From the NCBI RefSeq assembly GCF_003148685.1, contig NZ_QGGR01000004.1:62001-126000 (forward strand): a stretch of DNA of 64,000 bases, written 5' to 3'. Source of the stretch: Actinoplanes xinjiangensis. Lineage in GTDB: Bacteria > Actinomycetota > Actinomycetes > Mycobacteriales > Micromonosporaceae. Of this stretch, positions 18,905 through 27,249 are shown piece after piece. The notes under the pieces are model-generated. The model had not been told where the DNA came from. It was given only the letters and a program-made list of their open reading frames with translations, and did not search any database. Made by a program: the position numbers and the translations under genes. How positions within the stretch are numbered: the first letter of the stretch is position 1; the number at the start of each line of letters is the position of its first letter.

Positions 18905-19812
18905 CGGAGCATGCCCGACACATCGGCGGCGAGATCGATGCTGGCCTCGATCTCGGCCTTGCGGATCGACACGCTTTCGACGTTGAAGCCGTAGGGCAGG
19001 CCGAGGTGCTCGCAGAAGTCGATCAGATCGCGGGCGATCGCCACACACTGCCGATAGGACTCGGCCAAGGGGTCGTCCGCGTGCCGGATCGAATTCTCCA
19101 ACCAGCGGGGGACGTCGACACCCAGCCACCGGACGAACTCCAGCGTCTTCGGCGACCCGCACAACGACAGAGTGAAGATCACCGTCCGAGCTGCGGCGTC
19201 GCGGGCCCGGCACTCATAGAAATAGTCGCTGAGCAGGTTCTTCATGTCGTTGACGTGATAGACGACCTGGCTCACGAAGAACGACGCGCCCCGTTCCTGC
19301 TTGGCGAGCATGCGCAGATGCTCGTCGGGGCGCTCGCCGATCGCGACAGCGCCGAGCGGCAGGTCCGGTCGCACCTCGGCGCGCAACTCCTGGGCCCGGC
19401 GCAGCCCGGTGCGGACCGCCTTACCGCCCGACGACGCGCCGACGAAAACGCTCAGAACCCGCGAGTCGGCGCCGGCCATCCAGTCGCGTAGCTCCTCCTC
19501 CGAATACTTGCCGACACACCGGTAGATGATCACCGGCTGTCGCCACCCGGTCAGGTGCTCGGCGTAGAAGCGGCCCGGATCGAGGGTCGGCAGATACGGG
19601 AACGGCCGATCCTCCGGGTTCCGATCGGATTCGTCGTCGATGTCATACAAGATCAGGCCATCGAGGTCGAGGGCGGCGAGCCGGTCCAGCGTGACCTCGG
19701 CGATCTCCTTGATCCGCTCCTCGGTGGCGCTGCGCCGTGGCGGTGTGATGCTGAACACCAGCACGCCGCTGCGCGCCTCCGCCAGAAGCTGCGGCAGGGG
19801 GTGACGAGACAT
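18892..19812 (-). CDS. Methylenetetrahydrofolate reductase-like protein
   Basis: 306-residue protein resembling the MetF TIM barrel (FAD-linked oxidoreductase). Features are VFSITPPR at the N-terminus, DGLILYDIDDE near 50, and FFVSQVVYHV, like the MetF FxxTQ segment, near 180. Such divergent MetF-like proteins are widespread in actinomycetes, including mycobacteria, where they are proposed to supply 5-methyl-THF. ATG start at 19812. Cofactor and activity remain inferred. Confidence 0.72.
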   Translation of the reverse strand: MSRHPLPQLLAEARSGVLVFSITPPRRSATEERIKEIAEVTLDRLAALDLDGLILYDIDDESDRNPEDRPFPYLPTLDPGRFYAEHLTGWRQPVIIYRCVGKYSEEELRDWMAGADSRVLSVFVGASSGGKAVRTGLRRAQELRAEVRPDLPLGAVAIGERPDEHLRMLAKQERGASFFVSQVVYHVNDMKNLLSDYFYECRARDAAARTVIFTLSLCGSPKTLEFVRWLGVDVPRWLENSIRHADDPLAESYRQCVAIARDLIDFCEHLGLPYGFNVESVSIRKAEIEASIDLAADVSGMLRYRR

Positions 19813-20149
19813 GCGACAACCCTAGGGGCCCGGCGATGCGGGCCGGTCACCGCACACACCCCATCCCGAAGAGCGAACCTCAGCGGTACGGCCACCAGCC
19901 CCCATCCACACAAAAAGCATCGAGCCTGTTCCCGGTGCTCCCACATGGCCGACAGCAGTGGCCGACAAGCGGTGGCCGGCGGTGGTGGCTGACAAGCGGT
20001 GGCCGGCGGTGGTGGCTGACAAGCGGTGGCCGGCAGCCGGCGGCCGGCAGTCGTAACCGGTGGGTGGTCGGCAGCAGCGGCCGGCTGGTCGTCAGGGCTG
20101 TGCGGGTGTTCGGCGGCGGCACTGGCGACCAGCCGGTGCGGGCTTCAGG
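19813..20149. other. Gene-free stretch with minisatellite
   Basis: 337 bp between the MetF-like gene start and the end of a minus-strand hypothetical gene. It holds the 27-bp tandem array at 19958-20038 and otherwise GC-rich, low-complexity GGCCGGC-type sequence. The promoter of the MetF-like gene should lie near 19815-19870; no clear -35/-10 pair is seen. Confidence 0.6.
19958..20038. repeat. Three tandem 27-bp repeats
   Basis: Units starting GTGGCTGACAAGCGGTGGCC begin at 19958, 19985 and 20012; the middle copy differs from the first at one position and the third diverges at its last bases. Short GGTGGCC words continue on both sides. Intergenic minisatellite. Confidence 0.8.
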
Positions 20150-20779
20150 TCAGTGGTCGGCGCAGCAGGGCGTGGGGGTGCGTGTCTCGAACGGGACCAG
20201 CTTTCCGCCCGCAGCAGGGGTGGTGACCAGTATCAGTTCGCCGTCGCGGAACTGCGGGCGGACGAAGTCGCCGGTCTCGACGATGGTGTCCGGGGCGGCC
20301 GGGCCGCTGCCGAGAATCTCGACCCGGGCTATCGAGCTGCGCTGGAGGATCTCGCTGACCGTGAGCGGGCCGATCAGGCGTTCGACGCCGGGAAAGCGGA
20401 CCGCCCGCCCGAATCGCCCGGCCGCGGCAGTGGCGGCGGCGACGGTGAGCTCCGGGACCGTCGAGAACGAATGAGCGGTGAGCAGGCTGATCGCGACGTG
20501 CGGAAACGGCTCGCTCACCAGGTGCGTGCAGGCGAGCACCGGCGCCGGCACCAGCGCCTGGATCCAGTGATCCGCCTCGGCGAGCGTGGCGTGCCCCAGG
20601 CTGACCCCGACGATCCGCGCAGTCCCCGCGGGGGCGGACCCGTGCCGAGGGGCGTCCCGGTAGAACGACGGGGACGGCTGGGACGGGACCGGCCGGGTGG
20701 CCGGTGTGCGGGGAGGTGCGGGCCGGGTGGCCCCGGCCGCCTCAGCGGCCGGGGCTCCGGTTGTCGGGTAGGGAGTCAT
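20150..20779 (-). CDS. Conserved hypothetical protein, Pro/Ala-rich N-terminus
   Basis: 209 residues, not recognised. The first 50 residues are Pro/Ala-rich and probably disordered. The remainder (ARIVGVSLGHATLAEADHW onward) looks like a compact alpha/beta domain with a run of Ala-rich helix near 115-125 and a C-terminal CC pair (TPTPCCADH). The ATG at 20779 overlaps the stop of the PHP-domain gene (ATGA), so it is co-translated with that exported phosphoesterase and may share its pathway. No signal peptide or membrane helix. Confidence 0.65.
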   Translation of the reverse strand: MTPYPTTGAPAAEAAGATRPAPPRTPATRPVPSQPSPSFYRDAPRHGSAPAGTARIVGVSLGHATLAEADHWIQALVPAPVLACTHLVSEPFPHVAISLLTAHSFSTVPELTVAAATAAAGRFGRAVRFPGVERLIGPLTVSEILQRSSIARVEILGSGPAAPDTIVETGDFVRPQFRDGELILVTTPAAGGKLVPFETRTPTPCCADH

Positions 20780-22491
20780 CGGGGCAGGACCCAGATGGGG
20801 TTGGTGTAGAACCACAGGTCGCCCCACGGGTCGGCGGAGCCGACGACGTCGAGCTGCGGACCGTACGGGTCGACCGCGGTGCCGAGCAGACCGGGCTGGG
20901 TGCGGTTGCCGTCGGTGCCGCGGACCCGCAGGTAGAACGGCTTGTCCAGGCGGCCCAGGTCGTAGGTGAACGAGATCCGCCCGCTGGTCCGGGTGACCTC
21001 GAAGGACTTGACCACCCGGGTGTTCGGGGTGGTGAAGGTGTCCTTGTCGGTGACCGGGCCGGTGACCGTGCCGACGATCACGTCGACGCGCTTGAGGGCG
21101 GCCACGAAGCCGGCCCAGTTCGGGATGTCCTGGAGGTCGATGTCGAGGACCAGTTCGGTGGAGGTGCCGCGCTTGACCCGGAGGACACCGCCGAGCGGGG
21201 TTCCGGTGTGGCCGCGACGGTCGCCGGTCACGCGGACCCGGGCGTCGAGGCCCTTGATGAGGCGTCCGTGGTCGACCCAGACCCGGCCGGCGCGCAGGCC
21301 GTCCATGACCGCCTTGTAGGAGAACGACGACGCGCCCACGTTGGTCCGGCCGTAGTAGCCGGGCCAGAAGTCGCCGGCCTGCGTGTTGATCGTGCCGGTG
21401 TAGACGGGGTCGTTGTACTTACCGTTGGCGTCGAAGTCGCTGCCGGGCCCGCGGCCGGTCTGGTCGAGGTAGTTGACGTGGCTGTCCGAGTTGACGGTGA
21501 TCCACCACGCCTTGCCCTCGGCGAGGAGGCTGTCCCAGAGGCCGCCGACGGTGGCGGTCATCCAGTCGAAGCCGCCCCACGTGCGGTAACTCTCCAGCGG
21601 GTAGCCGGCGAACGACGCGGCCGACGGGTTGTTGTCGTAGTAGCCACGGGCGCCGCCGCGGCCGTTCGGGGCGGGGATGCCGGCGGCCTGGTGGCCGGGC
21701 GCGCCTTCGAAGCCGACGGCGACCGTGGGGTCGGCGTCGCGCCAGTTGCGGATCTCGTGCGGGGAGTCGATGCCGCGCCGGGCCGGGTGGTTGGCGAAGA
21801 ACAGCGCACCGTCGATCTTGCGTTTGCGGACCTGCTCACCGAGGAACTGGATGCCGGCGATGGCCAGGGCCTCGTTCTGCGCCGCGGTGTTGGTCGAGGG
21901 CAGCATCGAGCCGTCGTACGCGTTCTCGAATCTCTTGAGCACGTCGACCTCGTTGCGGCCCGGGTGCACGAAGACGGTGGCGTGCTCGGCGGCCGGGATG
22001 TTCCACTCCAGACCCTGGAAGGTCAGGAGCTCGGGAAGTGCGGAGCGGGTCTTGACGATGTCCGGGTTGACCTTGTCCACACCGATCTTGGCGTGGGTGG
22101 CGCTGCCGTGGTCGGTGATGACCAGCCAGTCCAGGCCGTACGCGTGGCCCTTCTGCGCCTGGTCGAGGACCCGGTACTGGGCGTCCGAGCTGTACTGGGT
22201 GTGGATGTGATGATCACCCGCCAGGAACCTGAACCCGCCCTTGGCGGTGCCGCCGCCCACGGGGTCGTGGGTGTGCGGGAGCCCGGCGGCCTCGGCGGCG
22301 CCCGGCTGGGCGAGGACCGAGGCGGCCGCACCGGCGCCGAGGAGTCCCGCGCCGAGCAGGAAGCGGCGGCGCGACGCGTCGGACGGCGCCAGCTCGGCGG
22401 CGGGAATGGAGAGATCGAGAGCCTCGGGGAGGTCGCCCCCGGCGGCTGTGGCGTGCGAATGGTCGTGAAGATGATCGTGGCCGTGACCCAT
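20776..22491 (-). CDS. Tat-exported PHP-domain phosphoesterase
   Basis: 571-residue secreted metallo-phosphoesterase. A twin-arginine motif SRRRFLLGAG near residue 41 is followed by a hydrophobic Ala/Gly/Leu stretch and an AEA cleavage region; the first 15 residues are unusually His-rich (HGHDHLHDHSH). The PHP domain begins GDHHIHTQYSSDA near 93, then ITDHGS, the FQGLEWN Glu and the FVHPG and VNSDSH His ligands. The C-terminal 150 residues are beta-rich. The ATG at 22491 has GAGGG 8 bp upstream and is preferred to GTG 22500. Substrate (phosphodiester, nucleic acid or phospholipid) unknown. Confidence 0.85.
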   Translation of the reverse strand: MGHGHDHLHDHSHATAAGGDLPEALDLSIPAAELAPSDASRRRFLLGAGLLGAGAAASVLAQPGAAEAAGLPHTHDPVGGGTAKGGFRFLAGDHHIHTQYSSDAQYRVLDQAQKGHAYGLDWLVITDHGSATHAKIGVDKVNPDIVKTRSALPELLTFQGLEWNIPAAEHATVFVHPGRNEVDVLKRFENAYDGSMLPSTNTAAQNEALAIAGIQFLGEQVRKRKIDGALFFANHPARRGIDSPHEIRNWRDADPTVAVGFEGAPGHQAAGIPAPNGRGGARGYYDNNPSAASFAGYPLESYRTWGGFDWMTATVGGLWDSLLAEGKAWWITVNSDSHVNYLDQTGRGPGSDFDANGKYNDPVYTGTINTQAGDFWPGYYGRTNVGASSFSYKAVMDGLRAGRVWVDHGRLIKGLDARVRVTGDRRGHTGTPLGGVLRVKRGTSTELVLDIDLQDIPNWAGFVAALKRVDVIVGTVTGPVTDKDTFTTPNTRVVKSFEVTRTSGRISFTYDLGRLDKPFYLRVRGTDGNRTQPGLLGTAVDPYGPQLDVVGSADPWGDLWFYTNPIWVLPR

Positions 22492-22561
22492 GGCGGTCAC
22501 CCTCGTCCGAACAGGACAACATCCGTTGTCGGTGCAGTGACCTGAAGGCGAAGAATGTTCA

Positions 22562-22702
22562 GCTGGTCGCCACCGCTGTCTCAGCAGAGTTCAGGCAGCG
22601 GTGAGAGCCAGCCGGGGTTGACGGTGAGCTCAGGCGGCGGTGAGAGCCAGCCGGGTTGACGGTGAGTTCAGGCAGCGGTGGGAGGCAGCCGGGTTGGCGG
22701 TG
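22562..22702. repeat. Dispersed palindrome copy 2 plus three tandem ~38-bp repeats
   Basis: A palindrome with 17-bp arms (22562-22578 and 22596-22612, three mismatches) of the same family as 1642 and 37085. Its right arm is embedded in three tandem units (22588-22626, 22627-22664, 22665-22702) of the form CAGGCAGCGGTGAGAGCCAG. The array ends 3 bp before the ecfT stop codon, so the right half-palindrome appears amplified. Confidence 0.75.
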
Positions 22703-22705
22703 GGG

Positions 22706-23506
22706 TCAGACGACCGGGTGGAAGAAGCCGAGGGCCATCGACGCGGCCAGGATCAGGAGTGCGGCGAGCAGCGACAGGACGAGCAGGGCGGTGTCGGCGG
22801 GGGTGAAATGCTGCCGCCGGGCGTACGTCCGGGGGGTTCCGGAGTCGAAGCCGCGCGCGTCCATCGCCACCGCCAGCCGCACTCCGCGCCGCAACGCTCC
22901 GACCAGCAGCGCGAACGCCGTCGACGCGAAGAGCCGCACCGTGGCCACCGGGTTGCGGCCGGCGTCGACACCGCGGGCGCGGCGGGCCAGGCTGAGCGAC
23001 CGCCACTCGTCGCCGAGCAGTGGTACCAGCCGGAACGCGGCGAGGGCCCCGATCGCGAAGCGGGCCGGCGCCTTCGCGTTCTGTACCAGCGCGTCGGCCA
23101 GGTCGGTCGGGTCGGTGGTGGCGAACACCACGATGCCGGGCAGTGCCACCGCGAAGATCCGCAGGACGAGGGCGCCGGCGGTGGACAGCACCCCGGTGGT
23201 GACGTCGACCGGGCCGAGCGACACCAGCAGTTCACCACCGCGATCGGCGGCGAACAGCACCATCGTGATCAGGACGCCGACGGCGGCGAGCAGCAGCGGC
23301 GCGGCACGCCGGGCGACGACGCCGAGCCGTACCCCGAAGAACGGCAGCACGAGCATCTCGACGGCGAGCGCGACGGCCGGCGTGAACGGGTCCATCGTGG
23401 CGATCAACGGCAGTGAGAAGAGCAGCGCGGCGCCGGCCTTGGCGACCGGGTTGCGGCGGGCGAGTGGTGCCGACGGGTCGGCGACCGGCGCGAACGAGAG
23501 GGTCAC
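22706..23506 (-). CDS. ecfT: ECF transporter transmembrane component EcfT (YkoC type)
   Basis: 266-residue membrane subunit of an energy-coupling-factor importer, predicted 5-6 helices. The two family Ala-Arg-Gly motifs that contact the ATPases are visible in RRARGVD and MDARGFDS. GTG start overlapping the ecfA stop by 4 bp. With ykoE and the fused ATPase it forms a thiamine/hydroxymethylpyrimidine uptake system controlled by the TPP riboswitch at 25614-25702. Confidence 0.93.
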   Translation of the reverse strand: MTLSFAPVADPSAPLARRNPVAKAGAALLFSLPLIATMDPFTPAVALAVEMLVLPFFGVRLGVVARRAAPLLLAAVGVLITMVLFAADRGGELLVSLGPVDVTTGVLSTAGALVLRIFAVALPGIVVFATTDPTDLADALVQNAKAPARFAIGALAAFRLVPLLGDEWRSLSLARRARGVDAGRNPVATVRLFASTAFALLVGALRRGVRLAVAMDARGFDSGTPRTYARRQHFTPADTALLVLSLLAALLILAASMALGFFHPVV

Positions 23507-24933
23507 GGCCGTGTCCGCCGGGGCAGCGGGTCCGGTTCCGGCGCGCCGAGGGGCACGGTCCGATCCGCGAGGGTACGCACGAACGCGTCATCATGGGTGA
23601 CGGCGATGATCCCGTGCCCGTCGTCACGTAACCCGGCGAGCAGGTCGACGAGTTCCCGCCAGGTGCGCCGGTCCTGGCCGAAGGTGGGTTCGTCGAGCAC
23701 GAGCAGCCGGGGTGCGGTGGCCAGGGCCGTCGCCACGCTCAACCGCCGTGCCTCCCCACCGGACAGGGTGTACGGGTTGGCCTCCGCGAGGTGGGTCAGC
23801 CGGAGCCGTTCGAGCAGCTCACCGACGATCCGCTCGACGTCGGCGGGGGAGCGGCCCAGTCGTCGTGGCCCGAGGGCCAGCTCGTCGACGACCCGGGACG
23901 TGACGAACTGGTGCTCCGGGTTCTGGAAGACCGAACCGATCCGGCCGGCCAGTGTCGCGGCCCGCCACCGGTGCGGCGGACGTTTGTCACCGAACGCCTC
24001 GACCCGGCCGGACGTGGGCGCGAGCAGCCCGCCCAGCAGCAGTGCCAGGGTCGACTTGCCGGCGCCGTTCGGCCCGGTCACGGCCAGGACCTCGCCGCCT
24101 CCGGCTTCGATGGTGACGGGGCCGAGACGTCCGCTCACCTCGGCACGCGTGGCGCGTACCAGATCGGGGGTCGCCTTTGACGTGGCCTTGAGCGGTGCGG
24201 CAGGGAAACCCGGCACCCAGACGCCCTCGTCAGCGAGTTTGTCGCCGTAGGCGGCGAAGATCAGCTCGGGCGTGCCGTCGGCGCGGACGCCGCCGCCCGG
24301 CTCCAGGACCACCACCCGGTCGACGAGCGGAAGTGCCTCGGCGACCCGGTGTTCCACGATGATCAGCGTGGTCTCCGGGCCGGTGGCCCGGGCCACCGCG
24401 TCGCGGATGAGCGCGGCGCCCGGCGGGTCCAGGTTGGCGGTCGGCTCGTCGAGCAGCAGCAGACCGGGGCGCAGAGCGAGGACGCCGGCCAGGGCGAGAC
24501 GCTGCGCCTCGCCGCCGGAGAGGGCGGCGGTCGGGCGGTTGATGGAGTACGGGAAACCGACGCGATCCAGCACGTCGGACACCCGTGGCCAGATCTCACC
24601 GGCCGGTACGCCCCGGTTCTCCGGCCCGAACGCCACGTCGTCGCCGCTGCGGGCCATCACGATCTGGGTCTGCGGGTCCTGGAAGAGGATGCCGACGCGT
24701 TCGCGGGCCTTGCGCGGGTCGAGCCCGTCGATGCGGATCGTGCCCTCGGACTCGCCGGAGTCGGAGGGCAGCAGCCCGGCGAGTGCGGCGAGCAGCGTGC
24801 TCTTGCCGGCCCCCGAGGGACCGAGCAGGAGCACCCGCTCGCCGTGCCGGACCTCCAGGTCCAGCCCGCGGACCGCCCAGGCGCGGCGACCGGCGTGCCG
24901 CCACCCGAAGTCACGGAGCTGAACGTCACTCAT
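23503..24933 (-). CDS. ECF transporter ATPase, two fused ABC domains (YkoD type)
   Basis: 476-residue protein with two ABC ATPase domains. N-domain: Walker A GPSGAGKST near 39-47, Q-loop FQDPQTQ, signature LSGGEAQR, Walker B LLLDEPTA. C-domain: GPNGAGKST near 285, FQNPEHQF, LSGGEARR, LVLDEPTFG. It powers the EcfT/YkoE complex in the inner membrane. Duplicated-domain YkoD proteins are usual for the thiamine/HMP ECF system. ATG start 3 bp after the ykoE stop. Confidence 0.95.
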   Translation of the reverse strand: MSDVQLRDFGWRHAGRRAWAVRGLDLEVRHGERVLLLGPSGAGKSTLLAALAGLLPSDSGESEGTIRIDGLDPRKARERVGILFQDPQTQIVMARSGDDVAFGPENRGVPAGEIWPRVSDVLDRVGFPYSINRPTAALSGGEAQRLALAGVLALRPGLLLLDEPTANLDPPGAALIRDAVARATGPETTLIIVEHRVAEALPLVDRVVVLEPGGGVRADGTPELIFAAYGDKLADEGVWVPGFPAAPLKATSKATPDLVRATRAEVSGRLGPVTIEAGGGEVLAVTGPNGAGKSTLALLLGGLLAPTSGRVEAFGDKRPPHRWRAATLAGRIGSVFQNPEHQFVTSRVVDELALGPRRLGRSPADVERIVGELLERLRLTHLAEANPYTLSGGEARRLSVATALATAPRLLVLDEPTFGQDRRTWRELVDLLAGLRDDGHGIIAVTHDDAFVRTLADRTVPLGAPEPDPLPRRTRP

Positions 24934-24936
24934 GTA

Positions 24937-25527
24937 TCAGACGGTTGCCCGCTCGCGGCCCGCTTCGAACCGGTCCAGCACGCCGGTCGGAGCGAGCGCC
25001 CGGACCAGCGCCCACGAGCCGATCCCGGCCAGCAGTGCGCCGCTGATCACGGTGATCACCGCGTACGGGATGCGGTACGACCACAGATCCGTCCCGGCGG
25101 TGTACCGGACGAAGTCGTAGATCGCCGCGCCGACCCCGGTGAGGGCGCCGGCCAGGATCGCGGCCGGCAGCTTGAAGTTGCGGTAGAGCAGCACCGCGAA
25201 GATCAGCTCCGCGCCGAGCCCCTGGATCAGGCCCTGGAGGATGACCGGGGCGCCCCATTGGCTGCCGAGCAGCGCGGAGACGACGGCGGCCACCGTCTCG
25301 GTGTAGAGCGAGGCGCCCGGCTTGCGGATGATGAGGCCACCGAGGACGGCCGGGATCAGCCAGACGCCGTAGATCACGGTCTGCGCCGGCGGGAAGAAGG
25401 CGAAGGCGCCCTCGGTGACCGACCAGACCGTGTTCCAGGCCCAGAAGATCACGCCGAACGCGACGGCGATGACCGAGGCGATGACGATGTCTATCGTCCG
25501 CCAGCGACGAGAATTGATGTCTTTCAT
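24937..25527 (-). CDS. ykoE: ECF substrate-binding (S) component YkoE, thiamine/HMP
   Basis: 196-residue six-helix membrane S-component that binds hydroxymethylpyrimidine or thiamine. It starts MKDINSRRWRTIDIVIASV and has typical AWNTVW, GAELIFA and YDFVRY segments. The ATG at 25527 has a GGGAGG ribosome site 8 bp upstream; the frame extending to 25668 is rejected because it reads through the riboswitch. First gene of ykoE-ecfA-ecfT. Confidence 0.93.
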   Translation of the reverse strand: MKDINSRRWRTIDIVIASVIAVAFGVIFWAWNTVWSVTEGAFAFFPPAQTVIYGVWLIPAVLGGLIIRKPGASLYTETVAAVVSALLGSQWGAPVILQGLIQGLGAELIFAVLLYRNFKLPAAILAGALTGVGAAIYDFVRYTAGTDLWSYRIPYAVITVISGALLAGIGSWALVRALAPTGVLDRFEAGRERATV

Positions 25528-25613
25528 TGGAATGCCTCCCAGTGGGTACCGGGAGGAGACGCACGCCGTGTTCCCCGGGCGGCGATGCCCAGGGCACGAC
25601 GCGGCTGGAGAGA

Positions 25614-25702
25614 CCGAGCTTCCTGCGCTGGCATTACCCAGATCAGGTACTAGGGTCTGCGGGTTCACCCCGCACTCTCAGCGCTGTGCGCTCCCCTGTC
25701 GG
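25614..25702 (-). ncRNA. TPP riboswitch (THI element)
   Basis: Read on the minus strand the leader of ykoE contains the conserved TPP aptamer words: GGGGAGC, then CTGAGAG followed by a GC stem, ACCCT, and ACCTGATCTGGGTAATGCCA ending GCGCAGGAAGC. These match the THI box in order and spacing. P1 is formed by the CCGA and TCGG ends. About 86 nt separate the aptamer from the ykoE start, enough for an expression platform covering GGGAGG. It is expected to lower expression when TPP is plentiful. Confidence 0.95.
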
Positions 25703-25840
25703 ATCGAAGCCTTCCCGTGACCCGTCGGCGAACACATCGCCTGAGCGATGCATATCGTCTCCGCCGTCGCGAAAAAGCTTCGTTGGATGTGCTTCGATGA
25801 CCGTAACACCTGGTAGCGGCGCGAAACAGGAGGGGATGAC

Positions 25841-26659
25841 GTGATCGAGGTCAAAGCCCGGGGACTGACGTTCGACGTGCACGAGGGCGGGCCGGAGGAC
25901 GGCGAACCGGTCCTGCTGCTGCACGGCTTTCCGCAGGATTCACGGGAGTTCGACCTGATCCTGCCCCGCCTGCACGCGGCCGGTCTCCGGACGTACGCGA
26001 TGGACCAGCGTGGATGCTCGCCCGGCGCCCGCCCGGCCGACGTCGCCGCCTACACGATGACGTCGGTGACCGCGGACGCGATCGCCGTCCTCGACGCGCT
26101 CGGCATCGACAGCGCGCACGTCGTCGGCCACGACTGGGGTGCGCAGGTGGGCTGGCAGCTGGCCGCCCGGCATCCGGACCGGGTGCGGACGCTCACCGCG
26201 ATCTCCGTTCCGCATCCGCGGGCACTGATGCTCGCGATCCGGGTCCGGCCCAGCCAGAAGGCCCGGCTCGCCTACTTCGAGGTGTTCCGGCGACCGTTCG
26301 CCGAGAGACTGCTGCTCGCCCAGCACGCTCTCGCACTGCGGCTGATGCTGCGGCCGGTCGGCATGCGCGCCGAGCAGTACGTCGCGGCGATGCGCGAACC
26401 GGGCCGGCTCACCGGCGGCCTCAACTGGTACCGCGCCTTCGACACCGGACAGATCGCGCATCTCGGCGTGGTCACGGTGCCGACCACCTACGTGTGGAGC
26501 GACCGGGACGGGGTGGTCGGGCTGACCGCGGCGCTGCGCACCCGGGACTGGGTACGGGCCGACTATCAGCTGGTGGCGATGCGGGGTGTCAGCCATTGGG
26601 TACCGGAACAGGCGCCGCGTGAGCTGGCCGACGCGGTGCTGGCACGAATCGGCGTTTGA
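25841..26659 (+). CDS. Alpha/beta hydrolase (epoxide hydrolase-like)
   Basis: 272-residue alpha/beta-hydrolase. The oxyanion segment is LLLHGFPQ, the nucleophile is the Asp in VVGHDWGAQ near 100, the acid is in VWSDRDG near 222, and the His is in GVSHWVPEQ near 252. An Asp nucleophile in GHDWG fits epoxide hydrolases and haloalkane dehalogenases. GTG start at 25841, divergent from the riboswitch operon. Substrate unknown. Confidence 0.9.
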   Translation: MIEVKARGLTFDVHEGGPEDGEPVLLLHGFPQDSREFDLILPRLHAAGLRTYAMDQRGCSPGARPADVAAYTMTSVTADAIAVLDALGIDSAHVVGHDWGAQVGWQLAARHPDRVRTLTAISVPHPRALMLAIRVRPSQKARLAYFEVFRRPFAERLLLAQHALALRLMLRPVGMRAEQYVAAMREPGRLTGGLNWYRAFDTGQIAHLGVVTVPTTYVWSDRDGVVGLTAALRTRDWVRADYQLVAMRGVSHWVPEQAPRELADAVLARIGV

Positions 26660-26690
26660 TCAAGGGGGTCGACGGGGAACTCCGCCCGTC

Positions 26691-27188
26691 ATGGCGGTCG
26701 ATACACACACTTCCCGAGAGACCGAGACGCAGCGATGGAACCGCAACTTCGCGGATCTGCTCCAGGAACTGCGGGTCGCGCAGACCGGCGTGCAGATCCT
26801 CTTCGCGTTCCTGCTGACTCTGCCGTTCAGTAGCGGCTTCCCGAACGTCACCGCGTTCCAGAAGGACGTGTACACGGTTGCGCTGATCAGTGCGGCGTTC
26901 GCCACCGCAATGATCATCTCGCCGGTGGCGTTCCACCGCGCGCTGTTCCGTCAGGGCCGCAAACCCGAGCTGGTCAAGTACGCGCACAAGATGGCCACCG
27001 GTGGCCTGGCCTTCATGCTGATCGCGATGACCAGCAGCGTCCTGCTGATCACCGACTACCTGCTGGACTGGCAGTGGGCGATCCCGCTGACCGCCATCAC
27101 CGGCGGCTGGTTCCTCACCTACTGGGTCATCCTGCCGTTCGCCCACCGCGAGTGGGGCGAGGACGACGAGGACGAGCAGAGCGACTGA
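26691..27188 (+). CDS. DUF6328-like four-helix membrane protein
   Basis: 165-residue membrane protein with an acidic, soluble N-terminus (RETETQRWNRNF), about four transmembrane helices (50-70, 80-100, 118-138, 145-165) and an acidic tail EDDEDEQSD. The motif LLQELRVAQTGVQILFAFLL (20 residues) is typical of the DUF6328 family of actinomycetes. ATG start at 26691. Function unknown. It ends before the palindrome at 27194. Confidence 0.75.
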   Translation: MAVDTHTSRETETQRWNRNFADLLQELRVAQTGVQILFAFLLTLPFSSGFPNVTAFQKDVYTVALISAAFATAMIISPVAFHRALFRQGRKPELVKYAHKMATGGLAFMLIAMTSSVLLITDYLLDWQWAIPLTAITGGWFLTYWVILPFAHREWGEDDEDEQSD

Positions 27189-27193
27189 CTCCG

Positions 27194-27244
27194 GCTGGTC
27201 GTCAGCGTTGCCTCAACGCCGTTGAGACAGCGCTGACGACCAGC
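27194..27244. repeat. Dispersed palindrome, copy 3 (likely bidirectional terminator)
   Basis: Perfect 14-bp arms GCTGGTCGTCAGCG (27194-27207) and its complement (27231-27244) with an inner CTCAAC/GTTGAG stem. It sits between two convergent genes, 5 bp from each stop. The GCTGGT...CAGCG...GAGACAG layout matches the copies at 1642, 22562 and 37085. Confidence 0.75.
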
Positions 27245-27249
27245 TGTGT

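Noticed and set aside
19958..20038. Possible CRISPR array
   Set aside because: Repeats are directly adjacent with no spacers, there are only three, and no cas genes are present.
22640..23600. Plus-strand frames across ecfT
   Set aside because: Shadows of the minus-strand EcfT/EcfA genes, which have clear motifs.
25528..25668. N-terminal extension of YkoE
   Set aside because: It would translate through the TPP riboswitch, and the ATG at 25527 has a strong ribosome site.
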